The notes: generated by a model not told the origin, from the letters alone. DNA of 15,928 nt from an archaeon (GCA_024653865.1 JANLHD010000079.1:1-15928), one strand, 5' to 3'. Positions 7,008 through 13,187 are shown, counted from the stretch's first letter. Translations and numbers: made by a program.

Positions 7008-7030
7008 GGGCAGGCAATTGCCCTTTATTT
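7008..7030 (+). terminator. Terminator of the aldolase gene
   Basis: GGGCA (7008-7012) pairs with TGCCC (7019-7023) and is followed by TTTATTT. It starts immediately after the stop codon and overlaps the stop of the convergent methyltransferase gene. Confidence 0.5.
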
Positions 7031-7636
7031 AATGCCAATATTTAAGTGGAATATTTTTTTATTTTCCAAAGTTGATTCCATATCAGATGTTTTAACTCCG
7101 GAAAATAATTCAATTGGCTGTGGATTCAAGCCGTGTTTTCGAGCCAATTGTGAAATGCGTTCTAGTTCATCAGTCATTTCACTTGTAACACTAATATTGC
7201 CACCTGGCGCCAAAACCCGGCGGGCATTTTTAAATAAAAATTCGAAATCGTACATTTCAATGGGCAAACTCGGCATATGGCAAACAAAACTCTTGGCTCT
7301 ATGTCCTTGGCCAATCATTTCCTTGACAAAATCACTTAATTTTGAATCCTTAACTAGGCCACCTGATTTTCCAATTTGCTTGACAATTTTCTTAATAGGC
7401 ATTGCAGGCAAGGAATAAAGAGGATCCACAGCCACATACTTCCCTTTAGGAAAACTATGAGGATTCTGCAAAAATTGTTTTGCGCTACCAGACCCAATAT
7501 CAACGGCGTCAAAAACTGTAGGATTATGCCAATCGGATTTCTTCCGGCCAATTATTTTTGAAAAGTTAGAAGAAACTTTAGAAAAAAACATTCTTGACTG
7601 GGGCCAAAAACGCAAACACACCACTTCAGAAATCAT
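7025..7636 (-). CDS. Class I SAM-dependent methyltransferase-like protein
   Basis: This 203-aa protein has a Rossmann-type methyltransferase layout. FDAVDIGSGSAKQFL (about 42-56) acts as motif I, YVAVDPLYSLP (about 68-78) as the acidic second strand, and NARRVLAPGGNISV (about 137-150) as the post-IV strand. The SAM-binding glycine motif is GSGS rather than the usual GxGxG. The substrate is unknown. The ATG at 7636 lies three bases after the FBPase stop codon, so it is the second gene of that operon. It is visibly richer in AT and in ATT, AAA and TTA-type codons than its neighbours, which suggests later acquisition. The methyltransferase call is moderate; a degenerate, non-catalytic member is possible. 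Confidence 0.65.
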   Translation of the reverse strand: MISEVVCLRFWPQSRMFFSKVSSNFSKIIGRKKSDWHNPTVFDAVDIGSGSAKQFLQNPHSFPKGKYVAVDPLYSLPAMPIKKIVKQIGKSGGLVKDSKLSDFVKEMIGQGHRAKSFVCHMPSLPIEMYDFEFLFKNARRVLAPGGNISVTSEMTDELERISQLARKHGLNPQPIELFSGVKTSDMESTLENKKIFHLNIGIK

Positions 7637-7639
7637 TTC

Positions 7640-8536
7640 TCACTTGCCGAGGAACTTTTCGGCAAGTGCAACCTCTTTCTTTCCCCCGACATAGAGCGGG
7701 GTTCTTTGCGCAAGCGACTGCGGCTTTATATCATGCAGCGAGTGAACGCCGTTGCTTCCCGCGCCATTTGCCTGCCTTGCAATCAATTCCATTGGGTTCG
7801 CCTCGAAAATGAGCCTCAATTTTCCATCCGGCTTGCCATTTAATGCGGGATAGGAAAACAAGCCCCCGTAAGTGAGGAGCTGGCGAAAATCAGGAACAAA
7901 GCCGCCCGAAAACCTCAATTTGTAACCGCTTTGCTCCAAAAAGTCCACTAATTTTTTGTGCCCCTTTACCCAATCCTTTCTCAATCCGCCCGGGCAATAA
8001 AGTTCCCCATCCTGCGGAATCATTAGATTCTCATGCCGGAGCACGAACTTGCCCCTTGCGTTCAAAACAAATTCATGCACGCCGTTTTTTGCCGTGTACA
8101 CGAGGCTCGTGAGCGGTCCATAAAGAATGAACATCGCGCCATCCATTTTGGAGCCCCTCTCCATCACATTGCCCTCATTGAAAAAACCCGCAATCGTGCC
8201 GACCGCAAGGTTGGTTTTTATGAGCGAACTCCCATCCAAAGGGTCAAGGGTAACCCCATAGCTTCCCTTCGCCTTCAATATTTCAACTATATCATTCTGC
8301 TCTTCGGACGCAACCGCCCTGACAAGCCTTGATTTCCCCATTGCTGAAAGGAAAACATCGTCCGCGTACTTGTCGAGTTCTAGCTGGGTTTCGCCGTGGA
8401 TGTTCCTTGTAGTGGAGACATTGGAATGGGTCAGAAAGGCCTTTTGCACGATTTTCGATTTTTCGGCAAGCAAAACCATTATCTTCGCCATGTCCCTATC
8501 GACGTGCTCTTTGCGCAAATGCTCCCTAAAATTCAA
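7640..8536 (-). CDS. fbp: Class I fructose-1,6-bisphosphatase
   Basis: This 298-aa enzyme hydrolyses fructose-1,6-bisphosphate to fructose-6-phosphate in gluconeogenesis. The metal-binding motifs are ASEEQ (Glu78, Glu79) and LDPLDGSS (Asp98, Asp101). PLTSLVY and the substrate-binding RLIFEANPME near the C-terminus match class I FBPases. It is shorter than the usual ~330 aa, mostly at the N-terminus and in loops. The reading frame opens with TTG at 8536; an in-frame TGA lies only nine bases upstream, and the first in-frame ATG (8491) would remove 15 residues. A weak Shine-Dalgarno-like GGGGGCTGAT precedes the TTG. Most archaea instead use the bifunctional FBP aldolase/phosphatase or class IV enzymes, so this type is notable. 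The gene is first in an operon with the methyltransferase-like gene. Confidence 0.9.
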   Translation of the reverse strand: MNFREHLRKEHVDRDMAKIMVLLAEKSKIVQKAFLTHSNVSTTRNIHGETQLELDKYADDVFLSAMGKSRLVRAVASEEQNDIVEILKAKGSYGVTLDPLDGSSLIKTNLAVGTIAGFFNEGNVMERGSKMDGAMFILYGPLTSLVYTAKNGVHEFVLNARGKFVLRHENLMIPQDGELYCPGGLRKDWVKGHKKLVDFLEQSGYKLRFSGGFVPDFRQLLTYGGLFSYPALNGKPDGKLRLIFEANPMELIARQANGAGSNGVHSLHDIKPQSLAQRTPLYVGGKKEVALAEKFLGK

Positions 8537-8576
8537 TAAAAATCAGCCCCCATTCGACATTATTGCCATTAGAAAT

Positions 8577-8587
8577 GAATAAAAAAA
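8577..8587 (+). promoter_or_regulatory. A/T-rich promoter between fbp and ansA
   Basis: AATAAAAAAAG is centred about 28 bases before the ATG at 8611. Read on the minus strand, the adjoining T-rich stretch (8573-8585) could equally serve fbp, so this short divergent region probably drives both genes. It is a weak match to a TATA box. Confidence 0.35.
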
Positions 8588-8610
8588 GACCTAAACAGAC
8601 TTTAGTTCGT

Positions 8611-9636
8611 ATGGCAAAGGCAAAACCCAAAATTCTCGTAATCGGCACCGGCGGGACAATTAGCGCCATAAAAGACGGCGAAAAACTCAAGTACGGCGAA
8701 GTGCCACAGGATAGGATTATAGACTCCATCCCCCAAATACGCGACCACTACGACATCAAGGCAACGCACCTTTTCCGCATGGATTCATCCGACCTCAAGC
8801 CCGAGCACTGGCTCACGCTCGCAAACACGATTTATTACAACATGCAAAATTACGATGGAATTGTGGTCACAATGGGAACCGACACATTGCACTACGCCGC
8901 CACGGCAATCGCATTTCTCATACAAAACAACAACATCCCGATAGTATTCACCGGCGCAAAAACAGAGCCCTTCGCGCTCAACAGCGACGCGCGCACAAAC
9001 CTTAGGCACGCCATAATCGTGGCCGGCTCATCGAACATTGCGGAAACCCTGGTTGTTTTCAACAGCAAAATACTCAGGGCAACAAGGGCCACAAAAGTGA
9101 ACGCATCCGAATTCGGGGCATTCGACAGCTATGACACCGAAATCCTTGGAAGAATAGAGCAATACATAAAACTAAACGAGCCATACAAAAAACGCGGAAA
9201 AAGAAAACCCGCACTTCACACAAAACTCGAACAGGAAGTCGCAACCATAAAAGTTTACCCCGGATTTGACGGAGGAAGGATAAAACTTCTAATCGATGAC
9301 GGCGCCGCCGGAATAGTAATCGAAGGATACGGCCTTGGCAATTTGCCTCTTCTCGACAACGGATTGAAGGAGGGCATAAAATATGCGGAAAAGAAAAACA
9401 TCCCAATAGCCCTAACCAGCGATTGCTTCCTTGGAAGCTACTGGAAAGAAATATACCCCCTCGAAATAGGCAAGAGGTTAAAGGGCATGCGCGTAATACA
9501 CTGCTATGACATGCTCACCGAAACCGCATACGTAAAAATGATGTGGGCAATGGCGATAACAAAAAAATATCCGGAAATAAAAAAAATGATGCAAACAAAT
9601 TACGCGGGCGAAATCACCCCATACAAGAGCAGGTGA
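8611..9636 (+). CDS. ansA: Type I L-asparaginase
   Basis: This 341-aa cytoplasmic enzyme hydrolyses L-asparagine to aspartate and ammonia. The N-terminal motif ILVIGTGGTIS carries Thr13, and VVTMGTDTLHYAA carries Thr90 and Asp91. Lys162 lies in TRATKVNASEFGAFDS. These positions match the catalytic Thr14, Thr91, Asp92 and Lys163 that I recall for E. coli AnsA. The C-terminal domain has GIVIEGYGLGNLP. I prefer the ATG at 8611 because it puts the GTGGT motif at the usual distance from the start and lies about 28 bases from an A/T-rich box. An in-frame ATG at 8575 and a TTG at 8563 would add 12-16 basic residues. gatD, a paralogue, starts seven bases downstream of the stop codon, so the two form an operon. 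Confidence 0.87.
   Translation: MAKAKPKILVIGTGGTISAIKDGEKLKYGEVPQDRIIDSIPQIRDHYDIKATHLFRMDSSDLKPEHWLTLANTIYYNMQNYDGIVVTMGTDTLHYAATAIAFLIQNNNIPIVFTGAKTEPFALNSDARTNLRHAIIVAGSSNIAETLVVFNSKILRATRATKVNASEFGAFDSYDTEILGRIEQYIKLNEPYKKRGKRKPALHTKLEQEVATIKVYPGFDGGRIKLLIDDGAAGIVIEGYGLGNLPLLDNGLKEGIKYAEKKNIPIALTSDCFLGSYWKEIYPLEIGKRLKGMRVIHCYDMLTETAYVKMMWAMAITKKYPEIKKMMQTNYAGEITPYKSR
9631..9636 (+). promoter_or_regulatory. Shine-Dalgarno AGGTGA fixing the gatD TTG start
   Basis: AGGTGA is formed by the last sense codon and stop of ansA. It lies seven bases before the TTG at 9644 and makes the non-ATG start credible and translationally coupled to ansA. Confidence 0.7.
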
Positions 9637-9643
9637 AAATTTT

Positions 9644-10975
9644 TTGGACACCAAAGGCTTTCTCAAAAAAAACAATCTTTCCGAAGGCGACTTCGTAAAG
9701 GCAAACGACGGCAAAAAAACCCTCGAAGGAAACATACTTCCATCCAACACACAAGGGATTCTTAGGCTAAAACTTTCTTCCGGATACAACGCAGGAATCC
9801 AAATCACGCCCTCCCTAAAAATCGAAAAAACCGGGGAAACAAAACAGGTCGGAAAGGCAAAGCACACTGTCCAAATAGAAAAAAAAGGATTGCCAAAAAT
9901 CGCAATTCTGCACACCGGAGGCACAATAGCCTCGCGCGTGGACTACAGAAGCGGCGCGGTGTTTTCCTCATTCAACCCACAGGATTTGCTCACAATGTTC
10001 CCCGAACTCCACGAAATAGCTAACTTCTCCTCAAAGCTTGTTTCCAACATGTGGAGCGACGATTTGCGCTTCGCCCACTTCGAAGTAATAGCAAAGGCCG
10101 TGAAATCCGCGCACGAAGAGGGCGCACAGGGCGTTATACTCGGAATGGGAACGGATAATATGGCCGTGGCATCCGCGGCACTCGCATTCGTGCTCGAGCA
10201 ATGCCCAATACCCGTGATTTTTGTTGGGGCACAGAGAAGCTCGGATCGCGGGTCCTCCGATGCTGCAATGAACCTAATCTGCGCGGCGCAGTTCATCACC
10301 AAATCCGATTTTGCGGGCGTCGCCATATGCATGCACCACACAACCTCGGACACAAAATGCGCCATTTTGCCAGCGTGCAAAACACGCAAGCTGCACTCCT
10401 CGCGCAGGGACGCATTCAAGGCAGTGAACGACACTCCAATAGCGCTCGTGGACTACAATTCGCGGCAAATAGAATTTTTGAAAAAAAATTATTCCAAAAA
10501 AAGCGGCGCAAAAATGGTTCTAAAGCCCAAATTCGAGGAAAAAGTCGGGCTTTTGAAAATACACATCAATATGTTCCCAGAACAATTCTCCTTCTACCGC
10601 GAACACAAATATAAGGGCCTTGTAATTGAGGGCACGGGCCTTGGGCAGACCCCGGGGCACGACCCGAACGAACTAACCCACATCCACAAAAAAATCTTCC
10701 CCGAAATCAAAAAACTAATTGAATCGGGGTGCGTTGTTGTCATGACCACCCAAACCATTTTCGGAAGGGTGCACATGCACGTTTACGACAAGGCAACAGA
10801 CCTCGTGGATTTGGGGGTGATTCCGGGCGAGGACATGCTCGCGGAAACCGCATTCGTGAAACTCGCGTGGCTCCTGGGAAACCACACGCAAAAAGAGGCC
10901 GCGGAACTCGTTCGAAAGAATTTGCGCGGCGAAATTTCACAATCCACGAAGTATGAAGAAGATTTCACAGGCTAA
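9644..10975 (+). CDS. gatD: Glu-tRNA(Gln) amidotransferase subunit D
   Basis: GatD is the glutaminase-like subunit of the archaeal GatDE complex. It releases ammonia from an amide donor for GatE, which converts Glu-tRNA(Gln) to Gln-tRNA(Gln). The 443-aa protein has a small N-terminal β-barrel (about 1-80) and then an asparaginase-type domain. Catalytic residues are Thr94 in LHTGGTIAS, Thr170 and Asp171 in GMGTDNMA, and Lys246 in PACKTRKLHSSRRDAF. The spacing matches the Thr-Thr-Asp-Lys set of characterised GatD. EGTGLGQTPGHDP and TTQTIFGRVHMHVYD are typical GatD. The start is TTG, supported by the Shine-Dalgarno at 9631. The C-terminal residues KNLRGEISQSTKYEEDF recur in altered form 1113 bases downstream, beyond the fic gene. 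gatE is not adjacent: four other features lie between. Confidence 0.95.
   Translation: MDTKGFLKKNNLSEGDFVKANDGKKTLEGNILPSNTQGILRLKLSSGYNAGIQITPSLKIEKTGETKQVGKAKHTVQIEKKGLPKIAILHTGGTIASRVDYRSGAVFSSFNPQDLLTMFPELHEIANFSSKLVSNMWSDDLRFAHFEVIAKAVKSAHEEGAQGVILGMGTDNMAVASAALAFVLEQCPIPVIFVGAQRSSDRGSSDAAMNLICAAQFITKSDFAGVAICMHHTTSDTKCAILPACKTRKLHSSRRDAFKAVNDTPIALVDYNSRQIEFLKKNYSKKSGAKMVLKPKFEEKVGLLKIHINMFPEQFSFYREHKYKGLVIEGTGLGQTPGHDPNELTHIHKKIFPEIKKLIESGCVVVMTTQTIFGRVHMHVYDKATDLVDLGVIPGEDMLAETAFVKLAWLLGNHTQKEAAELVRKNLRGEISQSTKYEEDFTG
10916..10975 (+). repeat. GatD 3' coding end, left copy
   Basis: This is the last 19 codons and stop of the intact gatD. By hand alignment it shares 38 of 60 bases and 11 of 19 residues with 12029-12088, with no gap. 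Confidence 0.7.
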
Positions 10976-10981
10976 CCCAAT

Positions 10982-10990
10982 CCCTTTTTT
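10982..10990 (+). terminator. Possible T-run terminator after gatD
   Basis: CCCTTTTTT follows the gatD stop codon within seven bases, which is consistent with archaeal T-rich termination. No hairpin is attached to it. The large inverted repeat at 11000-11045 could form a hairpin in read-through RNA. Confidence 0.3.
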
Positions 10991-10999
10991 CCACAATTC

Positions 11000-11045
11000 T
11001 TTAACCCCACAAATAAGATAAGTTTTTATATTTTGTGGGGTTAAA
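11000..11045 (+). promoter_or_regulatory. Perfect 14-bp inverted repeat framing the fic TATA box
   Basis: The left arm TTTAACCCCACAAA (11000-11013) and the right arm TTTGTGGGGTTAAA (11032-11045) are exact reverse complements separated by 18 bases. The spacer and the edge of the right arm hold the TATA box TTTTTATATTTT (11023-11034). Arm centres are 32 bp apart, about three helical turns, so both would face the same side of DNA. With start at 11053 the arms fall at roughly -53 to -40 and -21 to -8. That fits a dimeric repressor site or a factor bridging the arms. Confidence 0.65.
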
Positions 11046-11052
11046 ACACATT

Positions 11053-11994
11053 ATGGTTTATTTTACCGAAAAAAGGATTTCTGGCAAAAAATATCTCTAT
11101 GCGGTCCATTCAGTAAGGCTGCCGAATGGAAAGGTCTCCAAACTGGCGAAGCGGGTTGAGGAAAGGAAAATTACCGCCTCGCTTGAGGCGCATTTCCAAA
11201 AAAAAGAGGCAGAATTGAGGGCAAAATCCGCGGAAGATTATTTCAAAAAAACAAGTGTTTTTTCCGGGCGGCAAATCAGGGGCATCGAAGAAACAAAACT
11301 CGCCTACAAAAAAATTGTTTCCTGCCTCACAAAAAAACAGCTCCAGGACCTCTTTGACAGGTTCACCGTCAACTTCACCTACGAGTCCAACGCCCTTGAA
11401 GGAAACTCCCTCACCCTAAAGGACGTCGCCATATTAATTTCCGAAAACCGGGTTCCAGAGAACAAGGATTTGCGCGAGGTTTACGAAACAAAGAACTCGC
11501 GGAAAGTTGTCGACCTCATAATGAAAAAAAAGTTCAGGGCAACCGAGAAGGACATAATCAAAATGCACAAAATCCTGATAAAAGACATGGACATCCGGCC
11601 CGGCTACAAAAAAGTCCCGAATTTTTTGCTCGGAAGAAACATTGAAACCACGCCGCCGGAAAAAGTGGAAAAAGAAATGAAAGAACTCTTCAAATGGCAC
11701 AAGGAAAATAAACAAATGCACCCCTTGCGCCTCGCCGCGCTGTTTCACGGAAAATTCGAGAAAATCCACCCATTCGAAGACGGAAACGGCAGGGTCGGGA
11801 GATTCATGATAAACACCATCCTCGTGAACAACGGTTACGCCCCGCTTATAATACGCAAAAGCCAGCGCATAGCTTACCTAAAAAGCCTGGGTGACTTTGA
11901 CAATGGATATAGTGAAAACCTCGAGCGCTTCCTTTTGGACAAGTACAAGACCACGTTCGCAAAATTCTTCAAAATCTACGAAAAATACGTTTGA
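11053..11994 (+). CDS. Fic family protein (class II), likely AMP-transferase
   Basis: The Fic domain (about residues 100-300) usually transfers AMP from ATP to a hydroxyl of a target protein. The active-site motif HPFEDGNGRVGR (residues 239-250) is complete, with catalytic His239. SNALEG (112-117) fits the inhibitory (S/T)xxxE(G/N) helix. It lies upstream of the active site, which makes this a self-inhibited class II Fic. The N-terminal 45 residues (GKKYLYAVHSVRLPNGKVSK) look like the two-strand module at the start of some archaeal transposases and Fic proteins and might bind DNA; that is inference. I chose the ATG at 11053, 25-26 bases from the TATA box. The GTG at 11035 lies inside the operator arm. 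The 313-aa gene stands between two GatD-tail copies, suggesting acquisition. The target is unknown. Confidence 0.9.
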   Translation: MVYFTEKRISGKKYLYAVHSVRLPNGKVSKLAKRVEERKITASLEAHFQKKEAELRAKSAEDYFKKTSVFSGRQIRGIEETKLAYKKIVSCLTKKQLQDLFDRFTVNFTYESNALEGNSLTLKDVAILISENRVPENKDLREVYETKNSRKVVDLIMKKKFRATEKDIIKMHKILIKDMDIRPGYKKVPNFLLGRNIETTPPEKVEKEMKELFKWHKENKQMHPLRLAALFHGKFEKIHPFEDGNGRVGRFMINTILVNNGYAPLIIRKSQRIAYLKSLGDFDNGYSENLERFLLDKYKTTFAKFFKIYEKYV

Positions 11995-12028
11995 AAAACG
12001 ATCCCTTGAAGAAAAAAATCACCAGGCA

Positions 12029-12088
12029 AAAAATCTGCGCGGCGAAATCACAAGCGCGGCCAAGTACGAGGATGAGTTTGTTGAGTGA
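12029..12088 (+). pseudogene. Remnant of a GatD C-terminal end
   Basis: Thirty-four bases after the fic stop, one frame encodes KNLRGEITSAAKYEDEFVE and then TGA. This aligns without gaps to the GatD C-terminus KNLRGEISQSTKYEEDFTG at 10916-10975. Eleven of 19 residues are identical and most others conservative, but the DNA is only about 63% identical. It is therefore not a recent exact duplication. It looks like the tail of a diverged gatD, either the displaced native end or one brought from a relative. Homology upstream of 12029 is not evident. There is no start codon of its own, so it is probably untranslated. Confidence 0.65.
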
Positions 12089-12096
12089 AAGAAAAC

Positions 12097-12106
12097 CTTA
12101 AAAATC
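12097..12106 (+). promoter_or_regulatory. TATA box of the 256-aa orphan gene
   Basis: CCTTAAAAAT is centred about 27 bases before the ATG at 12128, at leaderless spacing. A second TATA-like stretch (CTTTTATATGG) lies right at the start codon and is too close to serve. Confidence 0.45.
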
Positions 12107-12127
12107 AGGCAATTCAATTACTTTTAT

Positions 12128-12898
12128 ATGGCATCCAAATTCCGAAGGGAAAGTGGCTATTCTGGTCAAGAAATACACCGGAAAAGCTGGGGCGTATTTA
12201 GAAGGCATGTCAAAGAAACCCATGGATCAACTATAACAGGGATTGCCATCCCTGATTTAAAACGGCTTTTTGAACATGCACTCACTGCCCAGCCAATTGA
12301 TTTTGAAAGAGGCCATGGGACCACTGACAAAGTCCCAGCTAACAGCCATATCAGAGGGATTGATTACCACCGGGTGGGAAGAGTAGATACCATACATCTT
12401 CATTTTGACGTTACGGGGAAAAAAGGAAGCGCCGTTCTCTATAGGTTTAGTGCAGCTAATCCCCGAGGGCAACACCCGTATCCTGACCCATCCACATTTA
12501 GAGCCCCGCACTTAGTTATTGATTTGGCAAAAAAAACAGCAAGCTATTATTCAAGCAGCGGAATTACTGACGGGCAAATGAGAGAATTATTCCAAAAACA
12601 TGGCGGAAATCTGCACGACGCATATTGGCAGTTAATTGAGGAAAAAGAAAAGCGCGGCGGAAAATTTGTTGGCGGGGCATCATGCGAATATCATCCTGAA
12701 GAAGGAAACCTAATGCATATACAAGAAAAGAATCAGATGAATTCGACGATGGGCGGAGTACAAAAATTATGCAGCGTAATGATAGAATCTGCACTTCCCT
12801 TAGAAGTTATGGAAGAGGAAACGCCTGCAATAAAGCATAGAGTACAAATTCTAAGAGAATTAGGAAATTTTGATAAGCACTTCCCATACTTAGAATAA
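12128..12898 (+). CDS. Hypothetical protein, 256 aa, family not recognised
   Basis: I recognise no family. The protein is soluble and has no signal or membrane segment. It has a basic N-terminus (KFRRESGYSGQEIHRKSWGVFRR broken by polar residues) and a central β-rich part (VDTIHLHFDV, GSAVLYRFSAANP, APHLVIDLAKKTASYYSS). Histidines and aromatics are concentrated there. The C-terminal half is helical (GQMRELFQKHG, DAYWQLIEEKEKRGG), and only two cysteines are present. Codon use is richer in A/T than in gatD or gatE (many TTA, AGA and ATT), which suggests foreign origin. A TATA box at leaderless spacing supports the ATG. It lies in the island between gatD and gatE, next to fic and a winged-helix gene, so a defence or mobile-DNA link is possible but unproven. 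Confidence 0.75.
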   Translation: MASKFRRESGYSGQEIHRKSWGVFRRHVKETHGSTITGIAIPDLKRLFEHALTAQPIDFERGHGTTDKVPANSHIRGIDYHRVGRVDTIHLHFDVTGKKGSAVLYRFSAANPRGQHPYPDPSTFRAPHLVIDLAKKTASYYSSSGITDGQMRELFQKHGGNLHDAYWQLIEEKEKRGGKFVGGASCEYHPEEGNLMHIQEKNQMNSTMGGVQKLCSVMIESALPLEVMEEETPAIKHRVQILRELGNFDKHFPYLE

Positions 12899-12915
12899 TG
12901 CAAGCCTCCAAAATA

Positions 12916-12925
12916 CATTAATAAG
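12916..12925 (+). promoter_or_regulatory. TATA box and possible operator of the winged-helix gene
   Basis: ACATTAATAA is centred about 28 bases before the GTG at 12948, supporting a leaderless transcript. Just downstream, AGAC-aaac-GTCT (12924-12935) is a small inverted repeat between TATA box and start, where a repressor would act. The repeat is short and may be chance. Confidence 0.4.
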
Positions 12926-12947
12926 ACAAACGTCTCATTCTATTTTT

Positions 12948-13154
12948 GTGAAGCCGAAAAAGGACAAGACCGACAAGATACGAAAAACCCTGCGCGATTC
13001 GCCCCGCGGACTTTGGGTTCGCGAGATTGCGCGCAAATCGGGAATGGACAAAAGCACGGTTTCGCGGTATTTGGTTGCGATGCACGAGGAACTCGATTTC
13101 GACGTTCTTGGAAGAAACAAGGTATACAGGCTAAGGGGAAGGGGCGAGGTTTAA
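12948..13154 (+). CDS. Small winged helix-turn-helix DNA-binding protein
   Basis: This 68-aa protein consists of a single winged helix-turn-helix. A basic N-terminus (KPKKDKTDKIRK) leads to RGLWVREIARKSGMDKSTVSRYL (about residues 20-42) with the recognition helix in DKSTVSRYL. A wing follows in VLGRNKVYRLRG. The start is GTG at 12948, chosen because the TATA box lies about 28 bases upstream and the fold begins at once. It is too short for a ligand domain, so it is probably a simple transcription factor. A short inverted repeat at 12924-12935 hints at autoregulation. gatE follows after 33 bases with its own TATA-like element overlapping this gene's stop, so it may regulate gatE, the island genes, or itself. 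The target is unknown. Confidence 0.75.
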   Translation: MKPKKDKTDKIRKTLRDSPRGLWVREIARKSGMDKSTVSRYLVAMHEELDFDVLGRNKVYRLRGRGEV

Positions 13155-13156
13155 AT
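13149..13156 (+). promoter_or_regulatory. TATA-like element before gatE
   Basis: GTTTAAAT overlaps the end of the winged-helix gene. Its centre predicts initiation near 13180, eight bases before the preferred ATG at 13188 and at the alternative TTG at 13179. Confidence 0.4.
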
Positions 13157-13187
13157 CCCTTTACTGGCTTGAATTTAGTTGGTTCCA

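Larger units (their letters stand above)
10936..12048 (+). other. Putative inserted unit carrying fic, bounded by GatD-tail repeats
   Basis: The identical 13-mer TGCGCGGCGAAAT occurs inside the gatD tail (10923-10935) and inside the second tail copy (12036-12048), 1113 bases apart and in the same reading phase relative to each tail. Between them lies only the fic gene with its promoter. This is the geometry left when DNA enters at the 3' end of a gene and supplies or leaves a second copy of that end. No integrase or transposase is encoded in the unit, so the mechanism is not shown. Boundaries are placed at the 13-mers only for convenience. Confidence 0.35.

Noticed and set aside
11000..11045. 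Inverted repeat read as transposon terminal repeats or a MITE
   Set aside because: The arms are only 18 bases apart, frame a TATA box, and show no flanking target duplication. An operator fits better.
11035..11052. GTG start for fic, adding six residues
   Set aside because: It lies inside the right arm of the inverted repeat and downstream of TATA by less than 20 bases, so it would not be in a leaderless transcript that starts at 11053.
11891..12088. 65-codon frame overlapping the fic 3' end, read as a separate gene
   Set aside because: Only its last 19 codons are meaningful (GatD-like tail). The rest is an out-of-frame shadow of fic, and no promoter or Shine-Dalgarno fits its ATG.
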